Below, piece by piece: positions 1-9,262 of a stretch of DNA of 64,000 nt; the stretch's first letter is position 1; every line of letters starts with the position of its first letter. Below the pieces are notes generated by a model, which was not told the DNA's origin, did not search any database, and was given only the letters and a program-made list of their open reading frames with translations. Source of the DNA: Flavobacteriales bacterium (GTDB lineage Bacteria > Bacteroidota > Bacteroidia > Flavobacteriales > Flavobacteriaceae); the NCBI GenBank assembly GCA_024643405.1, contig JAHENA010000002.1:45156-109155 (forward strand), in the 5' to 3' direction. The translations under genes and the position numbers were made by a program.

Positions 1-179
1 TTTCGCCATTAGATGATTTATTAGGAAAACACCAGCCTAATTTAGCAAAAGAAGACAGCTATTTTGTGAAGGAATTTGTGCTTTGGGCGTTAGTGGAGTT
101 TAAGCAATTAAGTAAATATCGATTTACAGAAGGCACTCAGTTTAAAGACCCCTATGGCAGTTTTATAAGTGGGATTTAA
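1..179 (+). CDS. C-terminal fragment, possibly MoxR/magnesium-chelatase-like AAA ATPase
   Basis: An open frame enters from the left edge (codons in phase from base 3) and stops at TAA 177-179, giving 58 residues. The tail has a helical stretch (FVKEFVLWALVEFKQLSK) followed by RFTEGTQFKDPYGSFISGI. From memory this resembles the end of the roughly 490-residue ATPase that Flavobacteriaceae genomes label magnesium chelatase or sigma-54 interacting. No ATPase motif lies inside the window, so the name is a guess from the tail only. The gene converges on the YdeI-like gene, whose stop codon begins at the very next base. Confidence 0.45.
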   Translation, partial: SPLDDLLGKHQPNLAKEDSYFVKEFVLWALVEFKQLSKYRFTEGTQFKDPYGSFISGI

Positions 180-758
180 TTACCAATCACCTCTACTTTT
201 AATATTATTAGCGCATAATTGAATGATTTCTGTTATGCGCTTTAGTCTAGTTGCTTCTCGTTTTGCTTGATTGAGCCAGTATAAATAGCTTTTTCGGTAT
301 GAGGGTGCAAAGTTTTGGTAATTTTTAAAGGCAAGTTCGTTTTTATCAAATTCAGATTGTAAATCTTCAGGTATAATACCTTTTTCAACATCATCTAAAA
401 CTGACCAACTACCGTTTTGTTTTGCTATTTCAATTTTTTCTAATCCAGCATCATGTATTAAGCCACAATCCAACAGGTCTTTAATATAGCGTTTATTTAA
501 AGCACTCCAGACACTTTTATTATTTCTTGGGGTAAAATATTGTCGGCGTTTTCCATTACCCAAACTTTTTACTGTTGAATCTATCCAGCCATAACACAAA
601 GCTACTTTTACAGCTTCTTCCCAACGCATACTATCCTTTTCATGGTCAACTTTAAAAAATATTAAATGGATTCCTGTTGAAGAAGAATGATTTTCATGCA
701 GCCATTTTCTCCAATCATCATCATTTTTAAAATATAATTCTGAGATATTTTCGGTCAC
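180..758 (-). CDS. YdeI/OmpD-associated family protein
   Basis: The 192-residue product has the family layout: an N-terminal region with LYFKNDDDWRKWLHENH, then WEEAVKVALCYGWIDSTVK and RRQYFTPRNNKSVWSALNK, and a C-terminal helical part with FKNYQNFAPSYRKSYLYWL. Relatives are small cytoplasmic proteins of poorly defined role, some linked to bacteriocin tolerance. The start is GTG at 756-758, because no ATG precedes the conserved N-terminus. It follows the M1 peptidase stop codon (759-761) with no gap, so it is probably translated by coupling as the last gene of a three-gene run with M28 and M1 peptidases. The functional link to the peptidases is unclear. Confidence 0.8.
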   Translation of the reverse strand: MTENISELYFKNDDDWRKWLHENHSSSTGIHLIFFKVDHEKDSMRWEEAVKVALCYGWIDSTVKSLGNGKRRQYFTPRNNKSVWSALNKRYIKDLLDCGLIHDAGLEKIEIAKQNGSWSVLDDVEKGIIPEDLQSEFDKNELAFKNYQNFAPSYRKSYLYWLNQAKREATRLKRITEIIQLCANNIKSRGDW

Positions 759-2405
759 TTATATTTTGTTTACATAAACATAAAAGTTTCTATCAATTTT
801 TAAAATAGTTTTATTCGAATCTAAGGGCATTGTTTTCCATTCAACTGTTGGATAAATCCATTGTTCCTTATCATTTATTGTCACTTTAACAGGCATATCA
901 AATTCATCCACAATATGTATCCATCTGTATTTTAATTCTCTATTTTCAATTTTATATTCTAACGTTGGAATATCAATGGTTCTCAAATACTGATTAAAAA
1001 AAGCTGATAATTCAATACCAGTTTCTTTGCTTAAATAATCTTCAATTTGTTGTGTAGTGACTGTTTGATGATAAAAAGTTCTATTTATACCTCTAAGTAT
1101 TTGACGCCATTTTTCATCATTTTCAAGTAGCTGTCGTAAAGTGTGCAACATATTAGCACCTTTAGGATACATATCTCCTGAGCCTTCTTTATTAACATTG
1201 TAATAGCCAATAATCGGTCGGTCATTTCGTATGTTTTGTCTTGTGCCGATAACATAATCAGCAGATGCCTCTTTTCCATAATAATAGTCCACAAATAAAT
1301 TTTCAGAATAAGCCGTAAATCCTTCGTGAATCCACATATCGGCAATGTCTTTATAAGTAATGTTATTCGCAAACCATTCATGTCCAGATTCATGAATAAT
1401 AATGAAGTCAAATTTCAAACCCCAACCCGTACTTGATAAATCGCGTCCTAAATACCCTTTCATATATTTGTTTCCATAGGTCACAGAGCTTTGGTGCTCC
1501 ATCCCTAAATAAGGTACTTCAACTAACTTAAATCCATCCTTATAAAAAGGATATGGGCCAAACCAATATTCAAACGCTTTCATCATTTTTGGTGCATCTA
1601 AAAAATGTTCTTGGGCTTTAGCCAGATTGTCCTTTAATACATAATAATCCATATCTAAGTGGCCGTTTTCTCCATCATAAACTTCTGAGAAATGAGTATA
1701 GTCTCCAATATTGACATTAACACCATAATTGTTTATTGGATTATCTACAAACCAGCTGAATGTCTTTGTGTCACCATATTGTTCAATACTTCTTAATCTG
1801 CCATTGGAAACATCCATTAAACCTTTAGGTGTGTTAACGCTAATGAGCATACTGTCAACTTCATCATACATATGATCTTTATTGGGCCACCAAACACTGG
1901 CACCTAATCCTTGACATGAAGTAGCTACAAAATCATTTCCATTCTCATCTTTTTTCCATGAAAAACCGCCATCCCAAGGTGCTCTAACAGCTTCTTTTGG
2001 GTTGCCTTCATAGACTACTTCAAGTGTTTGAATACTTCCAATAGGTTGCTTGGTTTTAAGTTTAATAAAATGAGCATTTCCGTCATCGTAAAACTCAAGT
2101 GCTGCTCCTTCTTGAATCACTTTAATAATTCTTAATGGTGGTTGTAAATCAATTTGTAATTCTTTTTGTGTGTCAATCACCTTATAGTGAATAGTATTAC
2201 TTCCTGAAATGAATTTTAATTCAGGTTCTACTTTTATATTCAAATGATAATAAGTTAAATCCCACCATGAACGTTCAGGGGTGATAGACCCTCTAAGGGT
2301 GTCTTGTTTTGTAAAATTTTCTTTTGCTTCTAAAAGGCCTTGTGCCTGAAGAAATGAGTTTCCTGTTAAAACAAGAATGACGATTAAAATGAGCTTTTTT
2401 ATCAT
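759..2405 (-). CDS. Secreted M1 family zinc aminopeptidase-like protein
   Basis: This 548-residue protein starts with a signal peptide (about residues 1-22, ending in LQAQ). The M1 zinc site is complete: HESGHEW at 338-344 (zinc ligands H338 and H342, catalytic E339) and the third ligand E361 in WIHEGFTAY. The substrate-binding GxMEN motif appears as GMEHQ at 301-305, a changed form. The protein is shorter than classical aminopeptidase N and has no room for the large C-terminal helical domain. It probably cleaves peptides in the periplasm or outside the cell. It lies 10 bases after the M28 peptidase and abuts the YdeI-like gene, suggesting one transcript. Confidence 0.88.
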   Translation of the reverse strand: MIKKLILIVILVLTGNSFLQAQGLLEAKENFTKQDTLRGSITPERSWWDLTYYHLNIKVEPELKFISGSNTIHYKVIDTQKELQIDLQPPLRIIKVIQEGAALEFYDDGNAHFIKLKTKQPIGSIQTLEVVYEGNPKEAVRAPWDGGFSWKKDENGNDFVATSCQGLGASVWWPNKDHMYDEVDSMLISVNTPKGLMDVSNGRLRSIEQYGDTKTFSWFVDNPINNYGVNVNIGDYTHFSEVYDGENGHLDMDYYVLKDNLAKAQEHFLDAPKMMKAFEYWFGPYPFYKDGFKLVEVPYLGMEHQSSVTYGNKYMKGYLGRDLSSTGWGLKFDFIIIHESGHEWFANNITYKDIADMWIHEGFTAYSENLFVDYYYGKEASADYVIGTRQNIRNDRPIIGYYNVNKEGSGDMYPKGANMLHTLRQLLENDEKWRQILRGINRTFYHQTVTTQQIEDYLSKETGIELSAFFNQYLRTIDIPTLEYKIENRELKYRWIHIVDEFDMPVKVTINDKEQWIYPTVEWKTMPLDSNKTILKIDRNFYVYVNKI

Positions 2406-2415
2406 GTAATTGATA

Positions 2416-3750
2416 TTAGTTTCTAATCAATTTATTAGGAAATGCAACAGGGCTTTCAAAACCATTTTTTCCAACAGAAGCAATGCCAAAGAAATAATTA
2501 TCAATAACAATTCCGTTAAGGATGAATTCTGAAACATCGCCTACAAAGCGACTATTATCCCAAGTTGGTGAGGTGGTATCGCGCCAATAAATTTTATAAC
2601 CAACTGCGCCATCAACTTTATCCCACTCAAATTTTGCTGAGGCTTCAACAATGCCCCCAATGGCTACCTTTTTTGGAGCTGGTGGTGCCCAGGCTAAACT
2701 TGCCAAATTGATAGCATTAACAGCAGTTAGTTTTTTAGCATAGTCAAAATTGACGTGTTCAATCACATCGCCATACTTAATACCATTTTCTTCTCTGATG
2801 TCTTGATGCTGCTGGTTGTAATTTTCATGGGCTTCCATGATTCGAATACCAGCAAAACCTAAATCGTTAAAGGGACGATGATGTCCACCACGGCCAAAAC
2901 GATCTAATCTGTATATCATCATTGGGTTCATTTCTGGCATATATGTTTTTACTGTTTTATAAACGTATCTGGCTAACTGACGTGAGATGCCATCAACTTC
3001 TCCACCATAAAATCGTCTCATTTGTCGTTCACGTTCTGTTTCGGTTGGCGGTACTGGTTCTGAGAAAATTCTAAAGGTTCTATTATCGATAACCCCATCG
3101 ACACCTTTAATGTTTCCAATCATATCATTGTTTAAAATCCCAATAATTTCCCAACCTTGTTCCTGAGCATATTTAGCTAAACCCGCACCTCCAAAAAGAC
3201 CCTGCTCTTCGCCTGAAAGCCCTACATAAATAATACTATTCTCAAAAGTGTACTTTGATAAAACTCTGGCCGCTTCCATAGTACCAGCCATTCCTGACGC
3301 ATTATCATTGGCTCCTGGTGCATCTGTAATAAAGTCTGAACCATCACTGGCTCGAGAATCTATATCTCCACTCATGATTATATATCTATTAGGGTATTTG
3401 GTTCCTTTTTGAATGGCAACCACATTAACCACCCAGGCATCATGGGGTACACGTGAATTTCCTTCTTTTGTAACAAAATCTTTTTGATAAAATACCTTTA
3501 AGCATTGGTCACAATCTTTTGAAATGGATTCAAATTCTGATTTTATCCATCGTCTAGCAGCTCCAATACCATGTGTATTTGAAATGGTATCACTAAAAGT
3601 ATTCCTTGTTCCAAAATCAACCAGAGTTTGGATGCTTTTCTCAATTTTTTTGGGAGATATACTATCAATAATTTGATAGAGTTTTACCTGTGATTGCGCC
3701 ATTATGATTTGGAATGAAAAGAATAGCGCAACAGTCAATATTTTATTCAT
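2416..3750 (-). CDS. Secreted M28 family zinc peptidase
   Basis: The 444-residue product has a signal peptide (about 1-18, ending MAQS) and an M28 aminopeptidase core. Visible metal-site segments are SGDIDSRASD, APGANDNASG, the GEEQGLFGG loop with the catalytic and ligand acidic residues, LNNDMIGN, and a late histidine in the RIMEAHENYNQQHQ region. The last 80 or so residues (AIGGIVEASAKFEWDKVDG onward) look like a fibronectin type III domain. It likely releases amino acids from peptides outside the cytoplasm. It is the first gene of the M28-M1-YdeI run, so the two exported peptidases may work together in peptide scavenging. Confidence 0.88.
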   Translation of the reverse strand: MNKILTVALFFSFQIIMAQSQVKLYQIIDSISPKKIEKSIQTLVDFGTRNTFSDTISNTHGIGAARRWIKSEFESISKDCDQCLKVFYQKDFVTKEGNSRVPHDAWVVNVVAIQKGTKYPNRYIIMSGDIDSRASDGSDFITDAPGANDNASGMAGTMEAARVLSKYTFENSIIYVGLSGEEQGLFGGAGLAKYAQEQGWEIIGILNNDMIGNIKGVDGVIDNRTFRIFSEPVPPTETERERQMRRFYGGEVDGISRQLARYVYKTVKTYMPEMNPMMIYRLDRFGRGGHHRPFNDLGFAGIRIMEAHENYNQQHQDIREENGIKYGDVIEHVNFDYAKKLTAVNAINLASLAWAPPAPKKVAIGGIVEASAKFEWDKVDGAVGYKIYWRDTTSPTWDNSRFVGDVSEFILNGIVIDNYFFGIASVGKNGFESPVAFPNKLIRN

Positions 3751-3773
3751 GATTTATTTTTTACTAAAATAAT

Positions 3774-3811
3774 AAAAAAAAGCGCCTCGAATAGGAATTC
3801 GAAGCGCTTTT
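3774..3811 (-). terminator. Intrinsic terminator of the fad operon
   Basis: Arms 3778-3792 and 3797-3811 form a 15-bp stem with one G-T type mismatch and a 4-base loop. Read on the minus strand it is followed by seven T (3780-3774). It lies 20 bases after the acyl-CoA dehydrogenase stop and separates that operon from the M28 peptidase gene. Confidence 0.85.
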
Positions 3812-3831
3812 GAATTTGAATTAGTCTATTG

Positions 3832-5640
3832 TTAAAAACAATATTTGTTTTCTGCTTTTACTTTTTCTGCAATGTCTCTTCGCAAATCCACTATATCTGG
3901 ATAATTGGTGTATTTTACAAAACGTTTAAGTCCCATTAGAAGCATACGCTGTTCATCTCCTTCCGCAAATGAAATAATGCTTTCTTTACCATTTTTCTCA
4001 ACAATTGAGACTGCGTTGTACAAATATAATTTAGCCATGGCAATTTGCACTTTTTGAGCCTCTTCACCAAAACGTTTTACATTTTTCTCTGTTCTTAGTA
4101 TAGTAGATTCTGCCATATATATTTCAATTAAAATATCTGAAGCAGCAATTAGTAACTGTTGATGGCTATCTAAATCAGGTCCAAATTTTTGAACTGCTGC
4201 GCCAGCAACCATTAAAAATATCTTTTTAAGTTTTGCTATCATGTCTTTTTCTTCAGAAAACAATTCAGAATAGTCTGGTGTTTCAAATGAAGGAATTCCC
4301 ATAAGTTCGTTGGCTACCGCCGTAGCTGGACCTAATAAATCGACATGGCCTTTCATGGCTTTTTTTACTAACATACCTACAGAAAGCATTCTGTTTATTT
4401 CATTGGTACCTTCATAAATTCTGGCGATTCTCGCATCTCTCCATGCAGCTTCCATAGGCGTGTCTTCTGAAAAGCCCATTCCTCCAAAAATTTGGATGCC
4501 TTCGTCAGCACAATTTTGTACATCTTCTGAAACTGCTACTTTTAAAATAGAACATTCTATAGCATATTCTTCAACGCCTTTAAGTTCAGCTTCCTGATGT
4601 GAATTTCCGGCAGCAACACGAATTGCAATGCGGTCTTCAATATCTTTGGCAGCTCTGTAACAGGCAGATTCTCCTGCATAAGCACTAGCAGTCATTTCAG
4701 CCAGTTTCGCTTTTATGGCGCCAAAATCAGCAATAGGCGTATTAAATTGTTTTCTTTCGTTAGCGTATTGTACTGCGGTAGTAGTAATACGCCTTTGTGA
4801 ATCCAGGCAAGCAGCCGCCAATTTTATGCGTCCAACATTTAAAGCATTCATAGCAATTTTAAACCCGTTACCTCTTTCTGATAACATGTTTTCTACAGGA
4901 ACAACTGTGTCAGTAAAGAATACTTGACGTGTTGATGAGGAACGAATTCCTAATTTATGTTCTTCTTCACCTAAAGTAATTCCGTTTGGTTTGTCTTTAT
5001 CAAATTCTACAATAAAACCAGTAATGTTTTTGTCATTTTCAATACGGGCAAATACAATCATTAATTTACAAAAGCCTGCGTTGGAAATCCACATTTTTTG
5101 ACCGTTAATCTTATAACTTTTTCCATCTTCAGATAAGGTCGCTGTCGTTTTGCCTGAATTGGCATCACTACCTGCTCCCGGCTCCGTTAAGCAATAAGAG
5201 CCAAACCATTCGCCACTTGCTAGTTTTGGTATATACTTTTGTTTTTGCTCTTCAGTTCCGTATAAAATAATTGGCAATGTGCCAATACCTGTATGAGCAC
5301 CAAAGGCCGTACTAAAAGAGCCTGTACCGCTAGAAATGTAGTCACAGGTTAATAACGTTGAAACAAAGCCCATTCCTAAACCACCATAGGCTTCAGGAAC
5401 CGCCACACTTAAAAACCCAAGATCACCTGCTTTTTTCATGCATGATTCTGTGAGCGCATAATCTTTCGCTTCAAATCTTGACTTATTTGGAATAATTTCA
5501 CGGTCATTAAATTCCATGACTGCGTCTTTCATCATTTTTTGTTCCTCTGAGAAATCTTCAGGAGTAAACACATCTTCACATTTAGTTTCTTTTACTAGAA
5601 ATTGACCACCTCTTAATAAGTCTTTGTCTTTTGTTTCCAT
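3832..5640 (-). CDS. fadE: Acyl-CoA dehydrogenase, long form
   Basis: FAD-dependent first step of fatty acid beta-oxidation, acyl-CoA to trans-2-enoyl-CoA. The 602 residues include the flavin/substrate motifs CLTEPGAGSDAN (150-161) and MWISNAGF (183-190), and the C-terminal catalytic segment ending in ARIYEGTNEINRML, where E410 aligns with the base of VLCAD-type enzymes. About 170 residues follow that domain, as in the 590-600 residue FadE of Bacillus and in VLCAD, rather than the 380-residue short-chain form. It is the last gene of marR-fadN-fadA-fadE, 18 bases after fadA, and is closed by a terminator. Electron-transfer flavoprotein genes are not in this window. Confidence 0.93.
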   Translation of the reverse strand: METKDKDLLRGGQFLVKETKCEDVFTPEDFSEEQKMMKDAVMEFNDREIIPNKSRFEAKDYALTESCMKKAGDLGFLSVAVPEAYGGLGMGFVSTLLTCDYISSGTGSFSTAFGAHTGIGTLPIILYGTEEQKQKYIPKLASGEWFGSYCLTEPGAGSDANSGKTTATLSEDGKSYKINGQKMWISNAGFCKLMIVFARIENDKNITGFIVEFDKDKPNGITLGEEEHKLGIRSSSTRQVFFTDTVVPVENMLSERGNGFKIAMNALNVGRIKLAAACLDSQRRITTTAVQYANERKQFNTPIADFGAIKAKLAEMTASAYAGESACYRAAKDIEDRIAIRVAAGNSHQEAELKGVEEYAIECSILKVAVSEDVQNCADEGIQIFGGMGFSEDTPMEAAWRDARIARIYEGTNEINRMLSVGMLVKKAMKGHVDLLGPATAVANELMGIPSFETPDYSELFSEEKDMIAKLKKIFLMVAGAAVQKFGPDLDSHQQLLIAASDILIEIYMAESTILRTEKNVKRFGEEAQKVQIAMAKLYLYNAVSIVEKNGKESIISFAEGDEQRMLLMGLKRFVKYTNYPDIVDLRRDIAEKVKAENKYCF

Positions 5641-5658
5641 TATTTTAATACTGTTATT

Positions 5659-6849
5659 TTAATTTAAAAATTCAAATATGCCACAAGCACCTTGCCCAGT
5701 TCCTACACACATGGTCACTGCACCATATTTATTTTTCATGTTTTGTTTACGCATTTCATCAAATAGCTGTACGGATAACTTTGCTCCGGTGCAGCCTAGA
5801 GGATGACCTAATGCTATGGCACCTCCATTTACATTTATGATATCAGGGTTGAGGTTTAACTCTCTGATAACGGCTAATGATTGTGATGCAAAGGCTTCAT
5901 TAAGTTCAATTAGAGCTAAATCATCTTGTTTTAATCCTGCCAGTTTTAATGCTTTTGGAATGGCTTTCACTGGACCAATACCCATGATTCTTGGTTCAAC
6001 ACCAGCCGCGGCGTAATTCACTAATCTAGCGATTGGTTCCAGATTTAATTCTTTAACCATGTCTTCACTCATTACTATCACAAAAGCAGCACCATCACTC
6101 ATTTGCGAGGAGTTACCAGCCGTCACACTACCGTCGGCTGCAAAAACAGGGCGTAATTTTCCCAATGCTTCTATACTTGTTCCTGCACGAGGACCTTCAT
6201 CCTTCGTGACAGTATATGATTTAGTAGCACGTTTCCCGTTTTCGTCAATATAAGTCTGCTCAACATTAATAGGCGCAATTTGATCTTGAAAACGATTTTC
6301 AGCAAGGGCTTTTAGTGCTTTCATATGCGAATGATAGGCAAATTCATCTTGATCTTCACGTGAAATTTTAAATTGATTGGCAACCGCTTCAGCCGTATTT
6401 CCCATGCCCCAATAATAATCTTCATGCCCAGATTTAATGGTGTCATAATTTAATTCTGGTTTATAACCTGTCATCGGAACTGAACTCATGCTTTCTGCGC
6501 CACCGGCAATAATACAATCAGCCATTCCGGCTTGTATTTTAGCGGCTGCAATAGCAATGGTTTCAACTCCCGATGAGCAAAAACGATTGACAGTAACACC
6601 AGGTACATCAACACTATTTAATCCAATTAGAGATATAAATCGGGCCATATTAAGTCCTTGGGAACCTTCAGGCATGGCATTTCCAACAATTACGTCATCT
6701 ATACGTTTTACATCTAAATTTGGTAATTCCTTCATCATGTATTGAATGGTTTCTGCACCCAATTCATCTGCTCTTTTAAAGCGGAATACGCCTTTTGGAG
6801 CTTTTCCAACGGCAGTTCTATATGCTTTTACTATATATGCTTGTCTCAT
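5659..6849 (-). CDS. fadA: Acetyl-CoA C-acyltransferase (3-ketoacyl-CoA thiolase)
   Basis: This enzyme catalyses thiolytic cleavage of 3-ketoacyl-CoA, the last step of beta-oxidation. The 396-residue length is normal for the family. Active-site residues are visible: acyl-accepting C91 in VNRFCSSGVE, H349 in GHPLGCTGA and C381 in CVGTGQGACG. The NEAF motif (LIELNEAFASQ) is also present. It starts 4 bases after the fadN stop, so translation is probably coupled. Thiolases that make acetoacetyl-CoA look similar, but the placement between FadN and FadE argues for degradation. Confidence 0.94.
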   Translation of the reverse strand: MRQAYIVKAYRTAVGKAPKGVFRFKRADELGAETIQYMMKELPNLDVKRIDDVIVGNAMPEGSQGLNMARFISLIGLNSVDVPGVTVNRFCSSGVETIAIAAAKIQAGMADCIIAGGAESMSSVPMTGYKPELNYDTIKSGHEDYYWGMGNTAEAVANQFKISREDQDEFAYHSHMKALKALAENRFQDQIAPINVEQTYIDENGKRATKSYTVTKDEGPRAGTSIEALGKLRPVFAADGSVTAGNSSQMSDGAAFVIVMSEDMVKELNLEPIARLVNYAAAGVEPRIMGIGPVKAIPKALKLAGLKQDDLALIELNEAFASQSLAVIRELNLNPDIINVNGGAIALGHPLGCTGAKLSVQLFDEMRKQNMKNKYGAVTMCVGTGQGACGIFEFLN

Positions 6850-6853
6850 TTTC

Positions 6854-9247
6854 TTAGTTTCTTAAAGGTTTTCCTGTTTTTAACATGTGTTGAATACGTT
6901 CTAAAGTCTTGCGTTCTGTACATAAACTTAAGAAAGCTTCTCGCTCTAAGTCCAATAAGTATTGTTCACTTACTAAGGTCGGTTCAGATAAATCACCTCC
7001 AGCCATTACATAGGCTAATTTGTTGGCAATTTTATGGTCATGTTCACTAATATATTTACTGGCTTCCATGGCATCTGTTCCCACTAAAAACATGCCTAAA
7101 GCCTGCTTACCAAGAACCTTAACATCGGTACGTTTTACAGGTTGCGTATAGCCTTGTTCAGCCATTAATTTCGCATACGCTTTTGCCGTTGCAATTTGTC
7201 GGTCTCTATTTACCACAACCACGTCTTTTCCTTTTTGAAGAATGCCAAAATCAAAAGCTTCATAAGCTGAAGTAGCTACTTTTGCCATTCCGATAGTTAA
7301 GAAATATTCCTGAAGTACATTTAATTCTACATCATTTTTTCTGAAAGTATCAGAAGCTCTTAAAGCCATTTCTTTAGAACCGCCGCCACCAGGAATAACT
7401 CCAACTCCGAATTCAACTAATCCAATGTAAGTTTCAGCTGCTGCGACTACTTTATCAGCGTGCATAGATAATTCACAACCACCACCAAGTGCCATACCAT
7501 GAGGGGCAGCAACTGTTGGAATTGAAGAATAACGCATACGCATCATCGTGTCTTGGAAATATTTTATCGCCATATTAAGCTCGTCATATTCCTGTTCAGC
7601 TGCCATCATGAAAATCATGCCAATATTGGCTCCTACTGAGAAATTAGCACCTTGGTTACCAATAACTAATCCCTGAAAGTTTTTTTCTGCTAAATCAACT
7701 GCTTTATTTAATCCAGCCAATACGTCTCCACCAATGGTATTCATTTTGGATTGGAACTCACAGTTAAGGATTCCGTCGCCTAAATCTTCAATAACGACTC
7801 CTGAATTTTTAAATACTTCTTTAGATTTTCTGATGTTATCTAAAATGATAAAGGCATCCTGACCTGGAATTTTCTCTTGTGATTTCTTTGGAATATCATA
7901 ATAAAAACTAGCCCCATCTTTTACTGAATAAAATGATTTGCTTCCAGAATTTAGCATGTCTTGAACCCATACTGCAGGCTGTTTACCTTCAGCTTTCATA
8001 AGTTGTATGCCCTTTTCAACACCAATAGCATCCCATATTTGGAAAGGACCATGTTCCCATCCAAAACCTGCTTTCATGGCATCATCTATTTTATATAATT
8101 CATTAGAAACCTCTGGGATTCTGTTTGATACATATTCAAACATCCCTGCAAAATTCTTTCTGTAGAAATCTCCAGCTTTATCTTTACCAGAAACTAAAAC
8201 TTTAAAACGATCAATAACTTTATCAATAGTTTTGGTGAGTTCTAAAGTGGCAAAACTGGTTTTTTTGCTAGCGCGATATTCTAAAGTATTTAAATCAAGT
8301 ACTTTGATTTCTTTACCTTCTTTTTTATAAAACCCCTGGCCAGTTTTACTACCCAACCATTTATTTTCCATCATGGTATTGATGAAATCAGGTAACTTAA
8401 ATAATTCATGAGCTTCATCATCAGGGCAATTCTCATAAATGCCATTCGCTACATGCACTAAAGTATCTAACCCAACAACATCAACGGTTCTAAAGGTTGC
8501 TGATTTTGGGCGACCTATAACCGGTCCGGTTAATTTATCTATTTCTTCAACAGACAAGCCTAATTCTTTTACCTGATGAAATAAACTCTGAATTCCAAAA
8601 ATACCTATTCTATTTCCAATGAAAGCAGGGGTGTCTTTAGCGATTACAGAAGTTTTCCCCAGGAATTGTTCTCCATAAACATTTAAAAATTCCAAAACTG
8701 AGGCATCTGTCTTTGGTCCAGGAATGATTTCAAATAATTTTAAATAACGAGCAGGGTTAAAAAAATGGGTGCCGCAGAAATGCTTTTGGAAGTCTTCACT
8801 TCGGCCTTCACTCATAAAATGAATGGGGATACCTGAAGTATTTGAGGTTATTAGTGTTCCGGGAGTTCTGTATTTTTCTAATTTTTCAAAGACTATTTTT
8901 TTAATATCTAGACGTTCTACAACGACTTCCATAATCCAATCAACATCTTTCACTTTAGCAATATCATCTTCTAAATTGCCAGTAGTAATTCTGCTTGCAA
9001 AACTTTGATGATAAATAGGAGATGGTTTTGATTTTAAGGAGTTGGCAAGTGAATCATTAACTAAACGATTTCTTACCAGCTTGCTTTCAAGGGTTAAACC
9101 TTTTGCTTTTTCGGCGTCATTTAATTCTCTGGGAACAATGTCCAGTAAAAGTACATCAACACCAATATTGGCGAAATGACAAGCAATACCGCTTCCCATA
9201 ATTCCAGAACCAATAACTGCTATTTTTTTAATTCTACGTTTATTCAT
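6854..9247 (-). CDS. fadN: 3-hydroxyacyl-CoA dehydrogenase / enoyl-CoA hydratase fusion
   Basis: Bifunctional beta-oxidation enzyme of 797 residues. The N-terminal half is the NAD-binding dehydrogenase, with GSGIMG at 13-18 and the substrate-site stretch FCGTHFFNPARYLKLFEI. The C-terminal part (about 480-720) is a crotonase-fold hydratase with GMALGGGCELSMHADK and LVEFGVGVIPGGGGSKE, which carry the two catalytic glutamates. The domain order is dehydrogenase first, the reverse of E. coli FadB but the same as Bacillus FadN. Length and gene order (fadN-fadA-fadE) also match the Bacillus fadNAE operon. It lies 15 bases after the marR gene. Confidence 0.93.
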   Translation of the reverse strand: MNKRRIKKIAVIGSGIMGSGIACHFANIGVDVLLLDIVPRELNDAEKAKGLTLESKLVRNRLVNDSLANSLKSKPSPIYHQSFASRITTGNLEDDIAKVKDVDWIMEVVVERLDIKKIVFEKLEKYRTPGTLITSNTSGIPIHFMSEGRSEDFQKHFCGTHFFNPARYLKLFEIIPGPKTDASVLEFLNVYGEQFLGKTSVIAKDTPAFIGNRIGIFGIQSLFHQVKELGLSVEEIDKLTGPVIGRPKSATFRTVDVVGLDTLVHVANGIYENCPDDEAHELFKLPDFINTMMENKWLGSKTGQGFYKKEGKEIKVLDLNTLEYRASKKTSFATLELTKTIDKVIDRFKVLVSGKDKAGDFYRKNFAGMFEYVSNRIPEVSNELYKIDDAMKAGFGWEHGPFQIWDAIGVEKGIQLMKAEGKQPAVWVQDMLNSGSKSFYSVKDGASFYYDIPKKSQEKIPGQDAFIILDNIRKSKEVFKNSGVVIEDLGDGILNCEFQSKMNTIGGDVLAGLNKAVDLAEKNFQGLVIGNQGANFSVGANIGMIFMMAAEQEYDELNMAIKYFQDTMMRMRYSSIPTVAAPHGMALGGGCELSMHADKVVAAAETYIGLVEFGVGVIPGGGGSKEMALRASDTFRKNDVELNVLQEYFLTIGMAKVATSAYEAFDFGILQKGKDVVVVNRDRQIATAKAYAKLMAEQGYTQPVKRTDVKVLGKQALGMFLVGTDAMEASKYISEHDHKIANKLAYVMAGGDLSEPTLVSEQYLLDLEREAFLSLCTERKTLERIQHMLKTGKPLRN

Positions 9248-9262
9248 TATATAATAAGCTAA

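Noticed and set aside
4715..6745. Plus-strand frames inside fadE and fadA (4715-4927, 5816-6016, 6059-6253, 6488-6745)
   Set aside because: Shadows of conserved beta-oxidation genes without own features.
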